From an uncultured Selenomonas sp. (lineage in GTDB: Bacteria; Bacillota; Negativicutes; Selenomonadales; Selenomonadaceae), in the NCBI GenBank assembly GCA_934202005.1, contig CAKPXP010000007.1, positions 23,282-87,281 of the forward strand: 64,000 nt of DNA, read 5' to 3'. A program made the position numbers and the translations under genes. Positions within the stretch are counted from its first letter, which is position 1. The number at the start of each line of letters is the position of its first letter. The notes below the pieces were generated by a model. The model made no database searches. It was not told the origin of the DNA and saw only the letters and a list, made by a program, of their open reading frames with translations. Below, piece after piece: positions 1 through 9,111 of the stretch.

Positions 1-304
1 CAAAAACATCTTTACGTCACTCCATTGATTGAAATACTGAGAACTCTTCTAGCCAAGGTATTGATTCATCTTGTTATTAAGTGACATTGTACATGACAAC
101 TTTCAATTTTTCAAGTCCTTTCCCCCAAAAATTGGCACAAATTTCCACAAAGATAAACAACCGATGCAGCGACCCGGAAATCACGCCAAATAAAAAGGAA
201 TGGCGCCCGATCCCGCCTCGCCCGCGCAGGGGAAAGGAACGGAATGTGCGTCATCCCGAAAGGAGGGGCTGCCCTACGGCGCAGCGCCCGAAAGCATCTC
301 GCGC
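1..304. other. Intergenic stretch, no gene seen
   Basis: The first 190 bases are clearly richer in A+T than the rest of the window and show no convincing reading frame. The 12-mer GACATTGTACAT at 83-94 recurs at 11201-11212 inside another intergenic stretch; its meaning is unknown. The G+C-rich part (190-304) lies just after the stop of the minus-strand LPP20-like gene and shows no clear terminator. Confidence 0.5.
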
Positions 305-1237
305 TCAGCGCACGAAGACGACGTTCGTCTTGTCGAGGAAGCCCGTCGCGCCGTTCTCGATGAGCACGCGGTTCGCGTCTGCCGTCGAGAGCACGGGGTT
401 CACGCCGCCGTCGAGGCGGACGGCGCGCACGACGAGCGGGTTGCTGCCAGCGCGCGCGGCGCGGCTCAGATCGCTCGTGTAGCCTGCCATGCCATTCGTA
501 ACGACCTTGTCATAGTCGAGGTTCTTGTAGCCGTAGATGGGCTGTCCGAGATCGTTCTTGATGACCGGGCTCATCGCGGGCTTCAGGCCGAGGCCGGAGC
601 AGTCGACGATGAGGCCCGTGTAGCCGCCGATGGCCTGCGCGCCCGCGGGCGCCGCCGAGGCCGAGGAGCCCTTGGCGCTCGTCGCGCCCTGCGTGGCCGT
701 CGTGCCCGCCGCAGTGCCGCCGAGCGTCACATCGACGTGGACGCTGCTCGGCACAGACGGCGTGACAGAGGCGACCGGCGCGGGCAGCGGCTCCTTCGCC
801 GCCGTCTGCGGCAGGACCGCCGCGGCGACGGACTTCGTGACGCCGAAGAGCGGCACCTGCATCCTCACCGTGTAGCCCTGGCCGCCCTCGACCGTCTTCT
901 CATCGACGATGCGGGCGCCCTGCACGAGCGCGCTGACGTTCGTCTTGATGACGTCGCTCGAGACGGCCATATCCTCGACCGTCGTCGACGCGTCGACCTG
1001 GACGCCCGCGATCTGCTCGGCGATCTGGCGGTACGCGTCGACGACGGCCGCGCGGCGCGCCATCATGCGCGCCTGCACCGCGTTGCGCGCGTTCGCGGGC
1101 GCAACGCCCGTGCCCTCGACCTCGATGACGGAGCTCTCCCAGTCCGTCCCTGCCGCCGCGAAGGCGCTCGCGCAGCTCGCGACGAGCAGCGCGCAGATGA
1201 GCGGCAGGAGCCGCCCAAAGGCAAACCACTTTCTCAT
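305..1237 (-). CDS. LPP20-like exported envelope protein
   Basis: A 310-residue exported protein. The N-terminus has two basic residues, a hydrophobic stretch and LVASCAS, so it could be a lipoprotein (Cys 22) or be cut by signal peptidase I after AFA. Residues 35-145 (VEGTGVAPANARNAVQARMMARRAAVVDAYRQ) match the LPP20/FlgT N-terminal fold, in which an alanine-rich helix packs on a small sheet. A proline/alanine/serine-rich linker (about 145-205) leads to a second globular part (GYTGLIVDCSGLGLKPAMSPVI). The start follows AAAGGAGG. This family sits in the periplasm or outer membrane of diderms; a precise function is not known. It stands alone behind its own promoter. Confidence 0.75.
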   Translation of the reverse strand: MRKWFAFGRLLPLICALLVASCASAFAAAGTDWESSVIEVEGTGVAPANARNAVQARMMARRAAVVDAYRQIAEQIAGVQVDASTTVEDMAVSSDVIKTNVSALVQGARIVDEKTVEGGQGYTVRMQVPLFGVTKSVAAAVLPQTAAKEPLPAPVASVTPSVPSSVHVDVTLGGTAAGTTATQGATSAKGSSASAAPAGAQAIGGYTGLIVDCSGLGLKPAMSPVIKNDLGQPIYGYKNLDYDKVVTNGMAGYTSDLSRAARAGSNPLVVRAVRLDGGVNPVLSTADANRVLIENGATGFLDKTNVVFVR

Positions 1238-1272
1238 GTGGAAAAACCTCCTTTATCTCTCCCTTTGTCCCT

Positions 1273-1301
1273 ATTATCGGCATTTATCGACAAAAAGTAA
1301 A
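1273..1301 (-). promoter_or_regulatory. Probable sigma-70-type promoter of the LPP20-like gene
   Basis: Reading the minus strand, TTTACT (1296-1301) and GATAAT (1273-1278) are separated by 17 bp, about 36 nt upstream of the start codon. Confidence 0.5.
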
Positions 1302-1312
1302 TTAATTCATCA

Positions 1313-2773
1313 TTACAGTTTCGCCACGCCCCGGCCGCCTGTGTGCCGTCGCGCCTCAGCCGCCCGCAGACGCTGCCGCGCGCGCTCGCGCAGGCGCAGG
1401 CTGCGCGCGAGGAGCATCTCGTAGACAGGCGCGCCGCCCGCGATCTCCGAGACGAGGTAGGCCGTCATCGAGACGAGGATGAGCGGCAGCAGGTGCGCGA
1501 ACGAGCCCGTCATCTCCATGATGAGCACCGTCCCCGTGATCGGCGACTTCACGACGCAGGCGAAGTACGCCGCCATGCCGAACACCATGCAGTCCACGGC
1601 GAGCTGCGGCGCGAGCAGGCCGAGCAGCACCGCCGCGCGCGCGAAGACCGCGCCGCCGAGCGCACCGAGCACGAGCATCGGCAGGAAGATGCCGCCCGGC
1701 ACGCCCGAGCCGAAGCAGAGCATCGTGAAGAAGAACTTCCCGAGGAAGAGCACGAGGAGGAAGCACAGGCCGTAGTCCTCCCACACGAGGCTGTCGACGA
1801 GCGGGCTGCCGCCGCCGAGGATCTGCGGCAGAAAAAAGCCCGCCGCGCACGAGGCAAAGAGCGGCACCACGGGCTTCACCGCCTCCGGCAGCGGCAGGCG
1901 CAGGAAGGTGTCGAGCGAGGCCGTGAGCGTGCGGTTGAACGCGAGCGAGAGCACGCCGACGAACGCGCCGAGCAGGATGAGCGGCAGGAAAAACTCCCCC
2001 GTCGCCACCACGGGCACCTCGCCCATGTGGAAGACCGGCGCGAACCCGAAGAACTCCTGCGTCACCGTCGTCGCCGTTACCGACGCCGCCACGGCGCCCA
2101 TGAGCACGAGCGGAGAGAAATCCTTCGTGAGCTCCTCGAGGCAGAAGATCACGCCCGCGAGCGGCGCGTTGAACGCCGCCGCGAGCCCCGCGCCCGCGCC
2201 CGCCGTCAGGAGGTAGCGATCCTCGCCCGGCGCGCGGCGCGCGAGCCTGCCGACGCCCTGGCCGAGGCACGCGCCGAGCTGCACGCTCGGCCCCTCGCGC
2301 CCGAGCGAGAGCCCCGCGCCGATGCCGAGCACCGCGCCCGTGAATTTCAGCACGAGCACGCGCGCCCAGTTCATCTGCATCTCGCCCGCGAGGATGCCCT
2401 CGATCTGCGGGATGCCCGAGCCGGACGTCATCGGCTCCGCCTCGAGGATGCGGTAGATGATATAGCCGGTGCCCGCGAGCGCGAGCAGCCAGAGCGCCGT
2501 AAACTCCCACGGCGCCTGCGCGAGCCACGCGTAGAGCCGCGGCAGGATCTCCTCCGAGCATACGAGCAGATAGCGGAACGCCGCCACGACGAGCCCCGTG
2601 AGCACGCCGATGAGATTTCCCTCGAGGAACAGCCGGAGCTTCAGCCGCTCCGGCTGCGCGAGCCACGCGAGGAGGGCAAGGAGCTTTTCACGCAAAGCAA
2701 ACATCCTTTCCATAGGAAATGCTGATTGGTCAGTGGTTCCACAAGGAATCGCCGAAGAGGCAAGTCCCATCAT
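1313..2773 (-). CDS. clcA: CLC-family chloride transporter
   Basis: A polytopic CLC protein that moves chloride, usually in exchange for protons, across the inner membrane. The three anion-site signatures are present in order: GSGIPQ near residue 118, GREGPSVQLGA near 158 and GGIFLPMLVLGALGG near 362. The SPITGTVLIMEMTG segment near 412 is also typical. About 450 residues is normal for a CLC without CBS domains. The start is uncertain. The 486-residue reading frame begins in the short spacer after the rps operon, but two internal ATGs (2713 and 2704) would give about 465 residues and fit the family better. The upstream spacer carries a family A repeat remnant (2715-2740), so the long N-terminus may be untranslated. 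Confidence 0.9.
   Translation of the reverse strand: MMGLASSAIPCGTTDQSAFPMERMFALREKLLALLAWLAQPERLKLRLFLEGNLIGVLTGLVVAAFRYLLVCSEEILPRLYAWLAQAPWEFTALWLLALAGTGYIIYRILEAEPMTSGSGIPQIEGILAGEMQMNWARVLVLKFTGAVLGIGAGLSLGREGPSVQLGACLGQGVGRLARRAPGEDRYLLTAGAGAGLAAAFNAPLAGVIFCLEELTKDFSPLVLMGAVAASVTATTVTQEFFGFAPVFHMGEVPVVATGEFFLPLILLGAFVGVLSLAFNRTLTASLDTFLRLPLPEAVKPVVPLFASCAAGFFLPQILGGGSPLVDSLVWEDYGLCFLLVLFLGKFFFTMLCFGSGVPGGIFLPMLVLGALGGAVFARAAVLLGLLAPQLAVDCMVFGMAAYFACVVKSPITGTVLIMEMTGSFAHLLPLILVSMTAYLVSEIAGGAPVYEMLLARSLRLRERARQRLRAAEARRHTGGRGVAKL
2715..2740. repeat. End-to-end remnant of repeat family A
   Basis: GGAAATGCTGATT is followed three bases later by CAGTGGTTCC, so the two inverted ends of the family A element are joined with the roughly 150-bp interior missing. 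It overlaps the proposed 5' end of the CLC gene. Confidence 0.6.
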
Positions 2774-2783
2774 AGCGATTCCA

Positions 2784-2826
2784 TAAAAAAGAGGCCCCGG
2801 CGGGCAATGCCCGGCCTGAGCCTCTC
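2784..2826 (-). terminator. Intrinsic terminator of the rpsF-ssb-rpsR operon
   Basis: On the minus strand a G+C-rich stem (GAGGC...GCCTC with an inner GCCGGGC/GCCCG pairing) is followed by TTTTTT, seven bases after the rpsR stop codon. Confidence 0.8.
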
Positions 2827-2832
2827 ATATCC

Positions 2833-3063
2833 TTATTCCGCCGTGAACGGCAAGAGTGCGATGTTGCGCGCGCGCTTGATGGCGACCGTCACCTGGCGCT
2901 GGTGCTTCGCGCAGTTGCCCGAGATACGGCGCGGCAGGATCTTGCCGCGCTCCGTAATGAAGCGGCGCAGCTTTGCCACGTCCTTGTAATCGATATGCTC
3001 GACCTTGTCCACGCAGAACGTGCAGACCTTCCTGCGGGGCCTTCTGCCTCTGTCACGTCTCAT
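2833..3063 (-). CDS. rpsR: 30S ribosomal protein bS18
   Basis: A 76-residue basic protein starting [17 protein letters not shown] and containing the S18 signature [26 protein letters not shown]. In the 30S platform it binds as a partner of S6. CTFC and the later Cys in SGNCAKH are positioned as in zinc-type S18 proteins. An upstream in-frame TTG would add six residues, but the ATG at 3063 is preceded by GGAGGG at ten bases and gives the normal N-terminus. It is the last gene of rpsF-ssb-rpsR. Confidence 0.95.
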   Translation of the reverse strand: MRRDRGRRPRRKVCTFCVDKVEHIDYKDVAKLRRFITERGKILPRRISGNCAKHQRQVTVAIKRARNIALLPFTAE

Positions 3064-3081
3064 CAATCTGTTTCCCTCCAA

Positions 3082-3537
3082 TCAAAACGGGATTTCTTCA
3101 TCAGGGATGGACGGTCCGAAGGAGTTGTTCGCCTGCGGCGCCGACTGCTGCGGCGCGGCACTCTGATGGTAGCCGCCCTGCGGTGCCGGCGCGCCGCCCT
3201 CGCGCTGCGGGCGCGAGCCCATGAACTCGACCTCGTTCGCGACGACCTCGGTCACATAGCGCTTGTTGCCATCCTGCGCGTCGTAGGAACGGACCTGCAT
3301 CCGCCCCTCGACGAGCACCTGGCTGCCTTTGATGAGGTTGTTCCCGCAGATCTCCGCGAGGCGCTCCCAGACGACGATGGGGATGAAATCCGCCGTCGGC
3401 TGGCCGTTCGCCTCCGCGTTCTTGCGGCCGAAGCGACGATCCACCGCAAGCGTGAACGATGCGACGGCCTTGCCGCTCTGCGTGTAACGAACCTCCGGGT
3501 CACGCGTCAGACGCCCGGCTAAGATAACCTTGTTCAT
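3082..3537 (-). CDS. ssb: Single-stranded DNA-binding protein
   Basis: A 151-residue SSB with an N-terminal OB fold (MNKVILAGRLTRDPEVRY, about 1-105), a glycine/glutamine/alanine-rich linker (about 110-140) and the acidic tail PDEEIPF, which recruits repair and replication partners. It binds single-stranded DNA as a tetramer. It lies between rpsF and rpsR in the gene order normal for Firmicutes, with short gaps, so the three are likely co-transcribed from the promoter upstream of rpsF. Confidence 0.97.
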   Translation of the reverse strand: MNKVILAGRLTRDPEVRYTQSGKAVASFTLAVDRRFGRKNAEANGQPTADFIPIVVWERLAEICGNNLIKGSQVLVEGRMQVRSYDAQDGNKRYVTEVVANEVEFMGSRPQREGGAPAPQGGYHQSAAPQQSAPQANNSFGPSIPDEEIPF

Positions 3538-3564
3538 GGCAAATCCTCCCAGACCTTCACAATA

Positions 3565-3852
3565 TCAGTCCTCGTCAGCTCTCACGATCATGTGCTTGAG
3601 GAGCTCGTCCGTAATCTTCATGACACGGTCGCACTCCTTCATGCATGCCGGCTCAGCCGTCACATAGAACAGATCGTAGAAACCCTCGGTGTTGTCCTTG
3701 ATCTCATAGGCAAGACGCTTCTTGCCCCAACGGTCTTCCTTGTCAATCGTGCCGCCATTGTCGGTGATGAGCTTGCTGAACTTGTCGATGACAGCGTTCA
3801 CAGCCTCTTCCTCCAGCGGTTTCACGATAAATACGACTTCGTACTTTCTCAC
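3565..3852 (-). CDS. rpsF: 30S ribosomal protein bS6
   Basis: A 95-residue protein with the S6 pattern MRKYEVVFIVKP at the N-terminus and WGKKRLAYEIKDNTEGFYDLFYV in the middle. It forms a heterodimer with S18 in the small-subunit platform. The start follows GAGGAGGTGATTTC. It is the first gene of the rpsF-ssb-rpsR operon, behind a near-consensus promoter and a leader with a short hairpin. Confidence 0.97.
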   Translation of the reverse strand: MRKYEVVFIVKPLEEEAVNAVIDKFSKLITDNGGTIDKEDRWGKKRLAYEIKDNTEGFYDLFYVTAEPACMKECDRVMKITDELLKHMIVRADED

Positions 3853-3877
3853 GAAATCACCTCCTCTTCGGTCTTTG

Positions 3878-3898
3878 GCCCTCCCCCGTAGAGAGGGC
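3878..3898 (-). promoter_or_regulatory. Hairpin in the rpsF leader, possible S6:S18 site
   Basis: The leader RNA folds as GCCCUC, a nine-base loop with UACGG, then GAGGGC. Firmicutes rpsF leaders are known to carry a hairpin bound by the S6:S18 complex for autoregulation. Position and size fit, but the conserved details of that motif were not verified here. Confidence 0.4.
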
Positions 3899-3930
3899 AG
3901 AGTCTCTTCTGTCGCTTTCGCGACTAGAAA

Positions 3931-3959
3931 ATTATATCACGCGGCAAAGAAGTTTGCAA
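3931..3959 (-). promoter_or_regulatory. Promoter of rpsF-ssb-rpsR
   Basis: On the minus strand TTGCAA (3954-3959) and a perfect TATAAT (3931-3936) are spaced by 17 bp. The expected transcription start is about 70 nt upstream of rpsF. Confidence 0.8.
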
Positions 3960-3984
3960 GGGAAAATCTCTCGCCGCCCAGTAC

Positions 3985-4042
3985 AAAAAAGGCGCCCCGC
4001 CACGCCTGCCCCGGAGGGCGGAAGCGGCGGAAGCGCCTTTTC
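3985..4042 (-). terminator. Terminator after the chemoreceptor gene
   Basis: On the minus strand AAAAGGCGC, an inner G+C-rich hairpin and GGCGCC followed by TTTTTT form a stem immediately after the MCP stop codon. Confidence 0.75.
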
Positions 4043-4052
4043 TATCCAGCAA

Positions 4053-5774
4053 TCAGTATTTGAACTTCTGCAGCGACTCCGAGAGCTCCTGCGCGAGCTG
4101 CGCGAGGCTGTCGCTCGCCGTGGCGATCTCGCCTGCCGACGCGCTCTGCTCCTCGCTCGCGGCCGAGACGCTCTCCATCTCGTTGACGACCTTGCCGCCG
4201 TTGCCCGCGATATTTTTCGTCTTCTCCTGGATGACGCCGGTCTGCGCACCGACCTGACGGAGCTCGCTGACCATGGTCTTCGCACGGTTCGCGACGCTCT
4301 CCGCCGCACCGCGGATCTCGCCGAACGTCTCCTTGAGCTGCGCGACGGCCGCCGTGCCCTCCTGCACAGCCTGGCTGCCGGACTGCATGGAGGCGACGGC
4401 TGCCTCGGTGTCGGCCTGGATGCCCGTGATGAGATCCGTGATCTGCTGCGCCGCCTCCTGCGAGGCCTCCGCGAGCTTGCGCACCTCATCGGCGACGACG
4501 GCGAAGCCGCGGCCGTGCTCGCCCGCACGCGCCGCCTCGATGGCCGCGTTGAGCGCGAGCAGATTCGTCTGCTCGGCGATGCTCGAGATCGTCTCGACGA
4601 TCGTGCCGATCTCCTGCGAGCTCTTGCCGAGCTTGTCGACCGTATCGCGCGAGCTGTTGACGACCTTCTCGACGCTCTCGATGTCCATGACGGCGTCCTC
4701 GACGCGCTTGCCGCCGTCGACGGCGCGCGTGTAGGCCGTGCCCGCGTCCTCCGACACGGCATCCGCCGTGCTGCCGAGACGGTTCAGGGAGTCGAGCGTC
4801 TCCGTGACGCTGTCCTGGGACTCCGCGACGTACTGCTGCTGCTCCGCCGAGGCCTGCGCCGCGTTCGTCACCGACTGCGCGACCTGATCGGAGGCCTGCG
4901 CGCTCTGGTGCGCGCTCGCCGTGAGCTCCTCCGACGAGGCAGCGAGCTGCTGCACCGTCTCGTTCGTCTTCTTCATGAGCGCGCGCACGGTCCTCCGCAT
5001 CTCGATGAAGCCGCGCATCATATCGCCGAACTCGTCGCCGCGCGTGACGGCCGCGCCCGTGTCGCGGAAGTCACCTTCCTGCATCTTCTTGCAGGCCGCG
5101 TTGACCGCGGCGAGCGGCGTCGTGATTTTCTTCGTCGTGATGATGCACGCCGCGATGAGGATCACGAGCACGACGAGCACGATGATGACGATATTGCGGA
5201 GGACGGCGCTGATCTCCTTATCCGTGTTCGCCTTGAGGTCGATGGCGCCCTGATGCTCATCCTGCGTGAGCGCGATGAGGTTCTTGCCCATCTGGGTCGC
5301 CTGCTTCGCACCGGTCTTGCTGTAAAGATCAATCGCCTCGTCGTATTTCCCCTCGAGCGAGAGCTTCGCCACCTGGTCGAAGGTCGCGCGGACGTTCTTC
5401 CACTCGCTCTCGACGTCCTTCATGAGCGAGTCGCTGTCATCGCCGTCGACGTCGATCGCTTTGTAGCCCGCGATGGCGTCGTCGACCTGCTTCGCGCCCG
5501 CCTGATATTTCTGGTTCAGCTCCTGCAGACGCGCGGGATCATCACGGCACGTCGTCATGATGATGACCATGCCCTGCGCATAGCGCATGTTGCTCATCGC
5601 CGAGCCCGCGTAGTCGATGCCCTTGACGCTCGACTCATACATCGTGTTGAGATCGCCGCGCACCGTATTCAGGCCGAGATAACCCGCGATGCTCACGCCG
5701 AGCAACCCGGCCACCGCAATGACGCCGAGGACTACCATCTTGAATACGACCTTCAGATTGTCCATCCAGCTCAT
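4053..5774 (-). CDS. Methyl-accepting chemotaxis protein
   Basis: A 573-residue transmembrane chemoreceptor. The N-terminal membrane segment is at about 11-34. A periplasmic region of about 150 residues is helical and resembles four-helix-bundle sensor domains. The second membrane segment is [21 protein letters not shown] (about 188-210), followed by a HAMP linker. The long cytoplasmic coiled coil has the signalling hairpin [21 protein letters not shown], which contacts CheA/CheW. Methylation-helix glutamine/glutamate pairs are visible. The ligand cannot be read from sequence. The gene is monocistronic, ends at a terminator, and no che gene lies nearby. Confidence 0.93.
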   Translation of the reverse strand: MSWMDNLKVVFKMVVLGVIAVAGLLGVSIAGYLGLNTVRGDLNTMYESSVKGIDYAGSAMSNMRYAQGMVIIMTTCRDDPARLQELNQKYQAGAKQVDDAIAGYKAIDVDGDDSDSLMKDVESEWKNVRATFDQVAKLSLEGKYDEAIDLYSKTGAKQATQMGKNLIALTQDEHQGAIDLKANTDKEISAVLRNIVIIVLVVLVILIAACIITTKKITTPLAAVNAACKKMQEGDFRDTGAAVTRGDEFGDMMRGFIEMRRTVRALMKKTNETVQQLAASSEELTASAHQSAQASDQVAQSVTNAAQASAEQQQYVAESQDSVTETLDSLNRLGSTADAVSEDAGTAYTRAVDGGKRVEDAVMDIESVEKVVNSSRDTVDKLGKSSQEIGTIVETISSIAEQTNLLALNAAIEAARAGEHGRGFAVVADEVRKLAEASQEAAQQITDLITGIQADTEAAVASMQSGSQAVQEGTAAVAQLKETFGEIRGAAESVANRAKTMVSELRQVGAQTGVIQEKTKNIAGNGGKVVNEMESVSAASEEQSASAGEIATASDSLAQLAQELSESLQKFKY

Positions 5775-6072
5775 AAAAACACTCCCTTATTCTCTTACAC
5801 AAATCATACCAAACCCCGGATCAAATGCCATGTTCCATCGCATCGCCAGGAGCGGCATCAGGCCGCACAGCCCGCGAGCCACCGGCAAGGCACAGCACAG
5901 GCGTCATCCCACCAACGCAGACCTGCCCTGATGCGCGCGGCATCCACGCCCATGAAGACCGTTCGTCCGAAGCACGCCGCCCTTCCGTATACTGGAATAT
6001 TTCTCCCCTAACAGGAGAAATCCTGCTGTTTTTTGAAAAAATTTCAGTCGACGCGTCATTCCCTGCGCCCGC
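5775..6072. other. Intergenic spacer between MCP and trkH
   Basis: No gene seen. On the minus strand an extended -10-like TTTGGTATGAT lies about 40 nt upstream of the MCP start. Near the trkH end (about 6012-6036) the plus strand has CAGGA/TCCTG followed by six T, a weak terminator-like hairpin. Confidence 0.35.
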
Positions 6073-7527
6073 TCACCACGGGTGCTTCGTCCGCCAAAAA
6101 GCGGGCTGGAGCATCGCGAGCAGCGTGAAGATCTCAAGCCTGCCAAGCAGCATCTCGAAGCAGAGCAGCGCCTTCATCCCCGCGGGCAGCGGCGCGAACG
6201 TGCAGGTCGCGCCCGCGATACCGAACGCCGGGCCGACGTTGCCGAGCGTCGTGACGCTGATGCCGACCGCGTCGAAGACCGGCACGCCGAACGCCGTGAA
6301 CGCGAGCGCGAAGAGCGCGATCGCCATGATGTAGAGGAAGAAAAAATGCCCGACGCGGTGGAGGACGGAGACCGGCACCGTATGGCCGTTCAGCCGCACG
6401 ACGTGCAGCGCGCGCGGATGGAGCTTCGCGAGAAAGACATTCGCGCTGCTCTTCGCGAGCAGGACGACGCGGCTCACCTTGAGCCCGCTCGCCGTCGAGC
6501 CCGCGCAGCCGCCGATGACCATGAGCGTCAGCAGCACGCCCTTCGAGAGCGCGGGCCAGCGGTCGAAGTCCGCCGTCACGAACCCCGTCGTCGCGAGCGA
6601 CGCCACCTGGAACACCGCGTAGCGCGCCGCCTGCGGCAGCGGCTCGCCGCCCGCGAGCACGAGGTTCGCCGTCACGAGCAGCGCGGCGCACGCGAGGATG
6701 GCGAGATACACCCGGAACTCCGTATTGCGCCGCAGCGCGCCCACGCCCTTTTTCCACACCTTGTAATAGAGCGCGAAATTGCCACCCGCGATCACCATGA
6801 AAAGCGACATCCAGCCCTCGATCCAGACGCTGTCAAACACCATCGCGTTCGCGTCGTACGTCGAGAAGCCGCCCGTGCCGAGCGTCGAGAGCGCGTGGTT
6901 CGCCGCCGTCACCGCGTCCATGCCGCAGAGCCAGTAGATGACGGCCGCCGTGAGCGTCAGTCCCGCATAGAGGCGGAACAGCGCGCCCGTCATCGACTGC
7001 AGGCGCGGCATCACGCGGTCATGCGTCGGGCCCGTCGTCTCCGCGTTGTACATGTAGACCGTGCTCTGCCCCGCCTGCGGCAGCAGCGCGATGAAGATGA
7101 CGATGATGCCGAGCCCGCCGAACCAATGCGTCATGCTGCGCCAGAAAAGCAGGCTCCGCGGCATCTCCGAAAGCGAGGTGATGACCGTCGCGCCCGTCCC
7201 CGTGAAGCCCGACAGGCTCTCGAAAAATCCGTCAAGGAAGCCGAGGCAGCCGCCGAGCACATACGGCAGCATCCCGAGCCCCGCGCCGATGCACCAGCCG
7301 AGCCCCGTGATCGCGATGCCCTCGCGCATCGTGATCGCGCGCACCTCGCGCCGCGCGTGCGTCACAAGCACGCCCCAGAGCGCGATGGCGAGCCCCAGCG
7401 TCAGGCCGAATGCGCGCAGCGCCTCCCCCTCGCCCCAGAAAAGCGCGAGCGCGCACGGGAGGACGAGCACCCCCGACACCGCGAGCGTCAGCCGCGCGAG
7501 CACGTAAAAGACAACGCGCAGATCCAT
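6073..7527 (-). CDS. trkH: TrkH/KtrB-family potassium channel subunit
   Basis: A 484-residue membrane protein of the TrkH family, the ion-conducting part of Trk, gated by cytoplasmic TrkA. All four pore loops are recognisable: SGFTGTGATV, STLGTGGFST, ASLATTGFVT and TTLGNVGPAFG. Each keeps a filter glycine. The C-terminal LLGRLEIFTLLAMLQPAFWR is characteristic. The start at 7527 has AAAGGAGG six bases upstream; a TTG at 7548 would add seven residues. It lies directly downstream of a second, divergent trkH paralogue and distal to trkA, so the three probably form one functional unit for potassium uptake. Confidence 0.93.
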   Translation of the reverse strand: MDLRVVFYVLARLTLAVSGVLVLPCALALFWGEGEALRAFGLTLGLAIALWGVLVTHARREVRAITMREGIAITGLGWCIGAGLGMLPYVLGGCLGFLDGFFESLSGFTGTGATVITSLSEMPRSLLFWRSMTHWFGGLGIIVIFIALLPQAGQSTVYMYNAETTGPTHDRVMPRLQSMTGALFRLYAGLTLTAAVIYWLCGMDAVTAANHALSTLGTGGFSTYDANAMVFDSVWIEGWMSLFMVIAGGNFALYYKVWKKGVGALRRNTEFRVYLAILACAALLVTANLVLAGGEPLPQAARYAVFQVASLATTGFVTADFDRWPALSKGVLLTLMVIGGCAGSTASGLKVSRVVLLAKSSANVFLAKLHPRALHVVRLNGHTVPVSVLHRVGHFFFLYIMAIALFALAFTAFGVPVFDAVGISVTTLGNVGPAFGIAGATCTFAPLPAGMKALLCFEMLLGRLEIFTLLAMLQPAFWRTKHPW

Positions 7528-7551
7528 CCCGCGCCTCCTTTCCGCCAAACC

Positions 7552-9096
7552 TTACCAGCGCCGCCGCAGCCGCTCCCCGACGAAGCACGCGAAGAGCAGC
7601 GCGGAAAAAATCTCCACGCGCCCCAGAAGCATCAAACTGATGCAGACGGACTTCCCGAGCGCCGACAACACCGCAAGATCCGTGAAACCGAACAGCGCCG
7701 CCGTATGCCCCGTACTCGTGAGACACCCCGCCGCGAGGCCGAGCGCGGAGAGCACCGGCACCCCCGACGCCGCCACTGCGAGCGTCCCGGAGAGCAGCAC
7801 CACCACCGTGAAGAAGAAGAGCGCGAGCAGCCGCCCCACCACCTTGTCCGGCACCGGCAGCCCGTCGAGCCGCACGCAGACCACCATGTGCGGATGCAGC
7901 GTCCGCCGCAGCTCCTCTGCCGTCATGCGGCCGAGCACGAGCAGCCGCACCGTCTTGAGCCCGCCCGCCGGCGAGCCGAGACACGCGCCCGTGAACGCGA
8001 GCAGGAACAAGAGATACCGGTCAAAATCCGGCCACCCCGCCACTGCCGTCGACGAAAACCCCACCGTTGTGAAAAACGACACCGCCTGAAACAGCCCGTG
8101 CCGCAGCGCCTCCCCCGCCGCATACGTCTGCGTGAGGAAAAGATGCGCGCCGATGAGCAGCCCCGAAGCCGCCGCGATCACGAGCGCCGCCCGCAGCTCC
8201 GCGTCGCGCACGAGCAGGCCCAGGCTGCGCCGCGAGATCGCCTTCCAATAAAGGAGGAAATTCCCGCCCGTCACGAGCATCATCAAGCAGCCAGCCACCT
8301 CGAGCGCCGGGCTGTCGTACGGCTGGAACGCCGCCGTCAGGCTGCTCCCCGCCGTCGAGATCGTGAGCAGCGCGAGCAGCAGCGCCTCAAACGGCGTGAG
8401 CCCCAGGAGCGCGAGCACCGCGAAAAAGAGCGCCGTCAAACCGCCGTAGACGAAAAGCCCGCGCCAGAGCGCGAGATGCATGCGCCGCCAGACAGGACTG
8501 AACGCGACGCTCTGCCGAGCCGTCAGCGTGATGCCGAAGCAGCCGCTCACCTGCGGCAACACCGTCACGAGCATCACGACGAACGTCAGCCCGCCGAGCC
8601 AGCTCATCAGCCCATGCCAGAGCAGGAGCGACGGCGGCAGCGCAGCCGCCGCGGGGAAACAGGAAAGCCCCGTCGCCGTGAACGCCGCCATGCTCTCGAA
8701 AAACGCCGCGAGCGGCGCGAGACGCCCCGAAAGCACAAAAGGCAGCGCGCCGACCGCCGCGAGATACAGCCACGCGAGCACCGCGAAACAAGCGCCCTCC
8801 CCAAGCCGCAGCGGCCGCCGATGCGCGCGCCCCAGCCAGTAGAAAAGCGCCCCCGAGCCGAGCGCCACGAGCAGTGGCACGCCGAACAAAATGAGCCCCT
8901 CGCCCTGCGCCGCGACAGCCTCGCCCTTCCCCGCAAACGCCAGCATGCCCCGCACCCCGGAGCCCACTGCCAGCGCATCCCGCGGCGAAAGCGCGAGCGG
9001 CGGCAAAAGCGCAGCCGCCAGTGCCAAAGACAGACGGCTCATCAGATACCAGAAAATCTCATACCCCTGCCGCACAAACCCACCTCGCAATCTCAT
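7552..9096 (-). CDS. Second TrkH-like protein with altered pore loops
   Basis: A 514-residue paralogue of the neighbouring TrkH with the same membrane layout and C-terminal LLGRVEIFSALLFACF. Its selectivity-filter loops differ at key places: FTATGLSC instead of FTGTGATV, LTISTAGSSL instead of LSTLGTGGFS, SFFTTVGFSS (near normal), and TSTGHTAALFG in place of TLGNVGPAFG. At least two filter glycines appear lost or shifted, so ion selectivity may differ from K+, or the protein may act as a partner of the first TrkH. The start at 9096 has GGAGTGGCG upstream; an ATG at 9111 is the alternative. It ends 24 bases before the first trkH. Confidence 0.85.
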   Translation of the reverse strand: MRLRGGFVRQGYEIFWYLMSRLSLALAAALLPPLALSPRDALAVGSGVRGMLAFAGKGEAVAAQGEGLILFGVPLLVALGSGALFYWLGRAHRRPLRLGEGACFAVLAWLYLAAVGALPFVLSGRLAPLAAFFESMAAFTATGLSCFPAAAALPPSLLLWHGLMSWLGGLTFVVMLVTVLPQVSGCFGITLTARQSVAFSPVWRRMHLALWRGLFVYGGLTALFFAVLALLGLTPFEALLLALLTISTAGSSLTAAFQPYDSPALEVAGCLMMLVTGGNFLLYWKAISRRSLGLLVRDAELRAALVIAAASGLLIGAHLFLTQTYAAGEALRHGLFQAVSFFTTVGFSSTAVAGWPDFDRYLLFLLAFTGACLGSPAGGLKTVRLLVLGRMTAEELRRTLHPHMVVCVRLDGLPVPDKVVGRLLALFFFTVVVLLSGTLAVAASGVPVLSALGLAAGCLTSTGHTAALFGFTDLAVLSALGKSVCISLMLLGRVEIFSALLFACFVGERLRRRW

Positions 9097-9111
9097 CGCC
9101 ACTCCGGCCAT

